Source of the DNA: Zanthoxylum bungeanum
Taxonomy: Eukaryota; Streptophyta; Magnoliopsida; Sapindales; Rutaceae
Direction of reading: 5' to 3'
DNA length: 64,000 nt
Assembly: GCA_019454045.1 (NCBI GenBank)
Contig: SKCR01026805.1
Span: 20,372-84,371, forward strand
Part shown: positions 58,900-64,000 of the stretch, piece after piece
Numbering within the stretch: the stretch's first letter is position 1
How the letters are laid out: every line of letters starts with the position of its first letter
Program-made: the position numbers and the translations under genes
The notes under the pieces: model-generated
Told to the model about the DNA's origin: nothing
What the model saw: only the letters and a program-made list of their open reading frames with translations
Databases searched by the model: none

Positions 58900-59300
58900 T
58901 ATGTAAAATGATATTATAACCATGATTGAGTATTTGTAATTGTCATTATAACAGATAAATGTGACTGAGATTTGTGTATGTGACATAATGTGACTAAGTT
59001 ATAGATGTGAATGCGACTGTGATCGTGATTGTGTATGTAAGTGTGATTGTGACGGTAATTGTTGCGACATTGTGACTTTGAGACTTATTTTGATTTTTCT
59101 ATATGTTTTTGTGATGAAAATTATAGGTGTGAATGTTAACTATATGTAGCATATTAAAGAATATAGTCAATGTGACTGAGGGTGACAAAGTGATTAAGGT
59201 AAATAATGTAACTTTCAATCACTAATGTGACTGAGATAAAAATATGATTATAATGACGGTTAATGTGAAGTTTGTGTGACGCAACAACTTTTAGACTAAT
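58900..59300. repeat. Degenerate GTGACTGTGAT-type simple repeat
   Basis: Many imperfect copies of TGTGACTG/TGTGATTGTGA words spaced by 6-20 bp. Low-complexity, no frame. Confidence 0.6.
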
Positions 59301-59386
59301 TTCGACCTTCTGTAAGTTCAAATTTATGAGAGGTTTGTTGATGAAAGCTGTGAATATATTTGTTTGTGTATGTGTATTTTTATATA

Positions 59387-60432
59387 GGGAGAAATCCCTA
59401 TAAGTCTATGATTTTTTTCATGATATCCTGTCAAGTTCCTAATTTTTTCATAATACCTCATCAAGTCTCTGCCATTAAAAACTAATGAAAACATATCAAT
59501 TTATTTTGTTATTTTTCATTTTTACCCTTTATTTATAAATAAAAATGTGACATCAACAATTATAGCATACACAATAAATTAATTTTTTTTTCTTTTTTGT
59601 TTTTCCCTCTCCATTTTCCTTCTCTGTAATTTTTTTTCACCAACAGGCTCACGGCTCGGTAAATTGGTCTCCATGTTTCAGCTCCATTAGAACCATCAAT
59701 TTTTTTCTAATATTTTTTTTCATTTCAAAATTCTTATATTTATTTTAAAAAATTGTTATTTTTTATGGGGTTGTAACACGAGTGCTGACTGCTATTTACA
59801 AACCCATAGTTGGAAAAAAAAATTACAAGAAGACTTGTATTGAAGTAATCTGAAAGCCTAAAACTTGACAAATTGATATTTATTCTTTATTATTTTTTTA
59901 ATTAAAAAATAATTATTTGCAAATGAGATTATGTACACGCTATATTATTATAATTTTTAGTCAAAGTTTTGACTTGTTTGAGAGTTTTGTTTGTTTAATT
60001 TGCTGAATTTTCACGTGTGTTAGGGAAATAAAAAAAAATAAATATATGCAACGATGTTGAATCAGAGTATACAAAAAATATGCATTAAATACCACAATTT
60101 CATTTATAATTCAGGTGAGAGAATATATTTTAAAAATAAAAATCTAGATTTGTACGACCTTTTTATATTAACGTAGTTTTATTTGAATGATCGAAGTAAA
60201 CTTGTAAAAATTTACATTTAAGGTTTTTTATGTTTTTAATATATCATATGAGTCTCATAATTATCGATATTAGAATTCTTTTTTATTACTTATAAATTTG
60301 ATAAAGGGTAAAAAAATGGATATGTTACAATTAGTTTTGAACCGTAAGAACTTGATGAGGAATTATGAAAAAATCAAGGACTTGACGGGACATTATGACA
60401 AAAAATAGGGATCTATAGATGAGTTTTTATCC
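59387..60432. mobile_element. Mutator-like foldback element
   Basis: About 130-bp terminal inverted repeats: the left arm contains CCTGTCAAGTTCCTAATTTT and ATAATACCTCATCAAGTCTC; the right arm carries the complementary TGATGAGGAATTATGAAAAA and AAGGACTTGACGGGACATTA. The flanks TTTTTATATA (59377-59386) and TTTTTGTATA (60433-60442) match in 9 of 10 positions, within the 9-11 bp Mutator range. The 1046-bp element has no transposase. It lies about 670 bp upstream of the TMEM214-like start codon. Confidence 0.75.
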
Positions 60433-61099
60433 TTTTTGTATATTGTGATTTGAAGTATGGTGGAAAGATGTATGAGTGTTTGAAAATAACCAGTTTGAAA
60501 TCATTATTCTCATATAAATATAATGATCATTTTTTATAAAAAAACATATCGATAATGATTTTTATTTTAAAGTTTATGATTTATAAATCGATAATATGTA
60601 ATTTTTTTATAAAAGATATTTAAATTTAAAAATATAGTGGAAAAAATATGAGTGTTGGTGTATATTTAAATTTTTTTAAATTTTTATTTTTAAATTTTAA
60701 ATTTTTATTATTATTTTTAGTAATTTTACACTCATAGAACTGAATATAATTTTTTTAATTTGATGAGAGTTAAATACTGAAGATTGTATTTTAATTGGGG
60801 TTTATAATAAAAATCCTAAAAAAATTCTAAAATATTGCGATTTGCATTACCTGAGATATTTTCATTTTCAAGATTCACTCAAAAGAGTAGCAATCCTGTA
60901 AATTCGTGCACAATAAATGGCAATTACAAAAAGTCAACTCCCTTAAATGGTCGTGTCCATCCATCACCAACCTTTCTCCCTTCATTTACCTTCCTTTACA
61001 TCATCCCCCCTCTCCATCTAAAAATAAAAGCGAGAGAAAATAAAGCAAATTAAAACATACAAAATTCTGTAAACGACATCGTTTAGAAAAGAAGTAGCC
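60433..61099 (+). promoter_or_regulatory. Upstream region of the TMEM214-like gene
   Basis: AT-rich up to 60830, then less so. A CT-rich tract (60965-61020) followed by an A-rich leader directly precedes the ATG at 61100. No convincing TATA box; CT-rich leaders are common at TATA-less plant housekeeping promoters. Confidence 0.4.
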
Positions 61100-63960
61100 A
61101 TGGACCCGGCAGTCGTCGAATCAAACGTCAACGAAACCTCCGAAATCATCAACAGCAGCAGCAACACAAGCGTCGATCACGGCTGGCAGAAGGTTACCTA
61201 CGTGAAGCGCCAGAGGAAGACGAAACAAGGCGCTGATCCGAACACCTCTCGCGGCGCTGCGAGTAACGGCGAGAAGAATAATGTTTTTCTTAATCTCGAG
61301 CAGCAGGCCGAGGAACGGCATCGTAGAATCATCGGAGATCGGCAAGCGTTGGCGGAAGCGGCGAATGCGGCCGCGCGGCCGAGATCAAAGCACCGATCCG
61401 ATGACGAATACGATGAGGACAGCGAAGCGGATGCTGCAGTGGCGGAGAATGGGAAAGCCGAGGAGCCTAAGAAGCCCAAGCAAAAGAAGCCAAAGAAGCC
61501 GAAGGTTACTGTTACTGAAGCCGCCGCCAAGATCGACGCGGCTGATCTCTCTGCTTTTCTCATTGATATTTCTGTAAGTGCAGAATTTCGTAAATTAACT
61601 GCTGAATTAAGCATTTTTATGTGTAAATTAAGCTTTTTTTTAATCTGATCCATTGGTTTTTTTTTTTGGTTGAATTATTTGATTAGGCTACCTACGAAGA
61701 CAAACAAGATATCCAACTGATGAGATTTGCTGATTATTTTGGGAGGGCATTTTCGGGAGTGAGTGCCTCCCAGTTTCCGTGGATGAAGATTTTCAGAGAA
61801 AGCACGGTTGCCAAGATGGTTGATGTAAGCTATTTGGAGTTGTTTCATTTCTCCGTGTTTTGCTGATTTATCGGGCTTACATTTTGATGAGATTCAATGA
61901 AATGTGACCAACATTTCTTGTTATGAGAATTAGATCAGAGAATCTTTTATTTCATTATCGTCATTATTGAATCTCTCTTTGTAAGTTATTATATTTCTAA
62001 TTAGCTATTAAATTCTAAAACAGATCCCCCTTTCTCAAATTCCGGATGTTGTTTATAAGACTTCAGTTGATTGGATCAATCAACGATCCCCTGAAGCACT
62101 CGGGTCCTTTGTATTATGGTCTTTGGACTGTATTCTTGCTGACCTGGAAACCCATACTAGTAGTGCAAAGGGCTCTAGAAAGGTAGTGCAACAAGCATCA
62201 TCCAAATCTCAGGTAATTTGCTGATAAGAATGCTTACATTTGTCCACAATGGATGGTGTTGTTTAGTTATATACTGTCTATCTCCCCATATTTTAGTTAT
62301 TGAGTAGTAGGAGGATCAGCTCATTTTATTCTTTTATATATAATCTTAGTCATGCCTAGTGTTCTGGGAACTGTGTGAGATCTTAAGAACTGTGAGTTTG
62401 CTTTTAATACCTTGGGCTTGAATACGAACTAAACTAGGAGGGTAGAGAGAAAGAGAATAAGCCGTATATTACTTATAATTAATACTTATGGGTTAAGTAG
62501 ACTGTTGCACCTTTCCACTCATATCTTGGTTATATCCTTATAGACTCAACAGGTAGTGATGTTACCAAACTGAATTCTTTTGTTTTCCATATAACATCGC
62601 CAACTTAGGATTGTCACCCTCTAATTGTGAAGTTATCAATTGAGCATCATGAAGTTTGGTCTATTTTTAATTAGTCAATTATCATTCCCTTTAGTAGTAT
62701 ATCTTTGAATATAAGCTCCATACTTTCCTTTTTTTGCAATTTACTTGCATGAAACTTTCTATAATTTAGTCCAGTGTTGATCACTTTTTACTATTAGTCT
62801 ATTACAAGTGTTTTCAGAAGCCTCTGTAATTAAACCTTGTCTTTTACATGTTCGTAGTTTTCATCACAAGCTAAGTGGCATTATTCTCAACTCTCAGATA
62901 AGATAGTAATATCTGATACTAAAATGGTAAAGTAATGGATGTATGGGATTCAGAGTTGAGGCTATGATATTGACCCTCACAAGTAGTGGATATATGGGAT
63001 TCAGAGTTGAGGCTATGATACTGACCATCACAAGAGATATGATGGCCTTTGAATTAACGAGAGTAATGCTTTTATTATTGAGCATTGTTGTCTAGTCAGA
63101 TGTTCTTGAGTGCTTCTGGAAAATGCAATTGGTCTTAAAAGTTCAGATTTATCTTGCTTGACTCGCGATAAAAAAGATCCAATTCATTTGATTACATTAC
63201 CATTGTATTGCTGAGCTATCTATTTCTTTCCCTATCTACTTTCTAGGGGTGATTTGGATTTCATTTTAAAATTTCTGTTGTTATGATTCGAATTTGCTTT
63301 TTACTCTCTTCCTTGCTCTAGCTTTACATAACAAGTTGTCTTTTGAATAAACCCGCGTATTAAGTGTCTTTTACTTGACTCAAATCACTTTTGAATGAGA
63401 CTTTGATAAAGTATTGTTTAATACAATAATTTTATATAAGATTCTTTCCAGTTTGCATTTCTTTTATTCCATGATATTTATTCAGATGATTGCTTTAGAA
63501 ATTTAACTCTCTTGTTGATCTTGCTTACACGGTAGCATTAACATTTTCACGTTGGCTTAGCATGTAATTAACATATTTTGAAATGACAGGTTGCAATTTT
63601 TGTGGCTTTAGCTATGGTATTGCGACGGAAACCTGATGTCTTAATCAGTTGTTTACCTACATTGAGGGAAAATTCAAAGTATCAGGGACAAGATAAGCTT
63701 CCAGTAATTGTGTGGATGATTGCTCAGGTAAGTGGAGAACAATTTATCATGAGTAATGGATCTATCTGAAAAACTAAGGCTTTGATTTTTTATTTTTCTC
63801 CATTAAATATGCTTATGTCAGTTACCAAATTTTCTTCATAGGCCTCTCAAGGGGAACTGGCTGTAGGGCTTTACTCATGGGCACATAATCTTTTGCCAAT
63901 AGTCAGTGGCAAAAATTGCAATCCGCAGTCCAGGGATATAATTTTGCAGTTAGTTGAGAG
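61100..63960 (+). CDS. TMEM214-like (DUF2359) protein, 5' part, runs off the window
   Basis: Five coding exons are visible: 61100-61573, 61687-61824, 62024-62212, 63590-63727, 63842-63960. All have GT-AG introns; the last exon ends VER in phase 2 at AG/GTATGA, so the gene continues past 64000. The first 158 residues begin MDPAVVESNVNETSEI, include HGWQKVTYVKRQRKTKQ, an acidic DEYDEDSEAD and a basic KKPKQKKPKKPKV run, and end DLSAFLIDIS. Later exons give FADYFGRAFSGVSASQFPW, QIPDVVYKTSVDWINQRSP, VAIFVALAMVLRRKPDVLI and SQGELAVGLYSWAHNLLP. This pattern fits the plant TMEM214/DUF2359 family. Animal TMEM214 is an ER membrane protein; the plant role is not established. The transmembrane part would lie downstream of the window. 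Confidence 0.9.
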
Positions 63961-64000
63961 GTATGAAAGCATTAATGCTTATCATTATTCATTATTCATT

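Noticed and set aside
61198..61653. Long minus-strand open frame opposite the first exon of the TMEM214-like gene
   Set aside because: It is an antisense shadow of a compositionally biased coding exon. The plus strand has conserved protein sequence and proper splice sites.

Overview
The window is nuclear DNA from a flowering plant, probably a eudicot. It is AT-rich, has spliced genes of plant-only type or plant sequence, and is dominated by plant LTR retrotransposons, SINEs and small TIR transposons. The species cannot be named from the sequence.

Two host genes flank a retrotransposon block of about 48 kb. On the left, on the minus strand, is a complete BCCIP/Bcp1-family gene: eight coding exons at 3040-6311, 328 residues, a probable 5'UTR intron up to about 7513, and two GC-AG introns. 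On the right, on the plus strand, is the 5' part of a TMEM214-like (DUF2359) gene. It starts at 61100 and five coding exons are visible before the window ends.

The block between them can be peeled apart using target-site duplications (TSDs). The outermost and oldest layer is a decayed minus-strand Ty3/gypsy element of Tat (Ogre/Retand) type. It has LTR-like ends at 8284-9147 and 42609-43472, gag and pol with two RNase H domains at 37140-42072, tandem repeats downstream of pol, and an antisense (plus-strand) ORF relic at 30339-31997 with a possible promoter of its own near 9653. Inserted in it are: (i) a copia-family solo LTR, now in three pieces; (ii) inside that solo LTR, a decayed copia element of the same family at 10812-24798; (iii) inside that element, two solo LTRs of other families (15101-16928 and 17618-20564); (iv) a third solo LTR, the same family as 17618-20564 but inverted, at 25220-28016; (v) a hAT-type transposon carrying a captured piece of a coiled-coil gene at 29402-30330; (vi) a composite copia relic at 31998-34934.

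Next to it lies a second, separate block: a minus-strand copia element at 43499-56405 (TSD TTTAT). It is interrupted by a non-coding LTR element at 45198-51155 with two 611-bp LTRs and a 100-bp tandem array, and by a Mutator-type MITE at 55253-55436.

The stretch 56406-61099 is intergenic. It contains a SINE with a 15-bp TSD sitting in a gene fragment, a hAT-like element, a MITE and a Mutator-like foldback element. Apart from the two host genes, none of the coding sequence looks functional: the retroelement frames carry many stops, frameshifts and lost catalytic residues. Family names rest on motifs recognised by eye, not on database searches.
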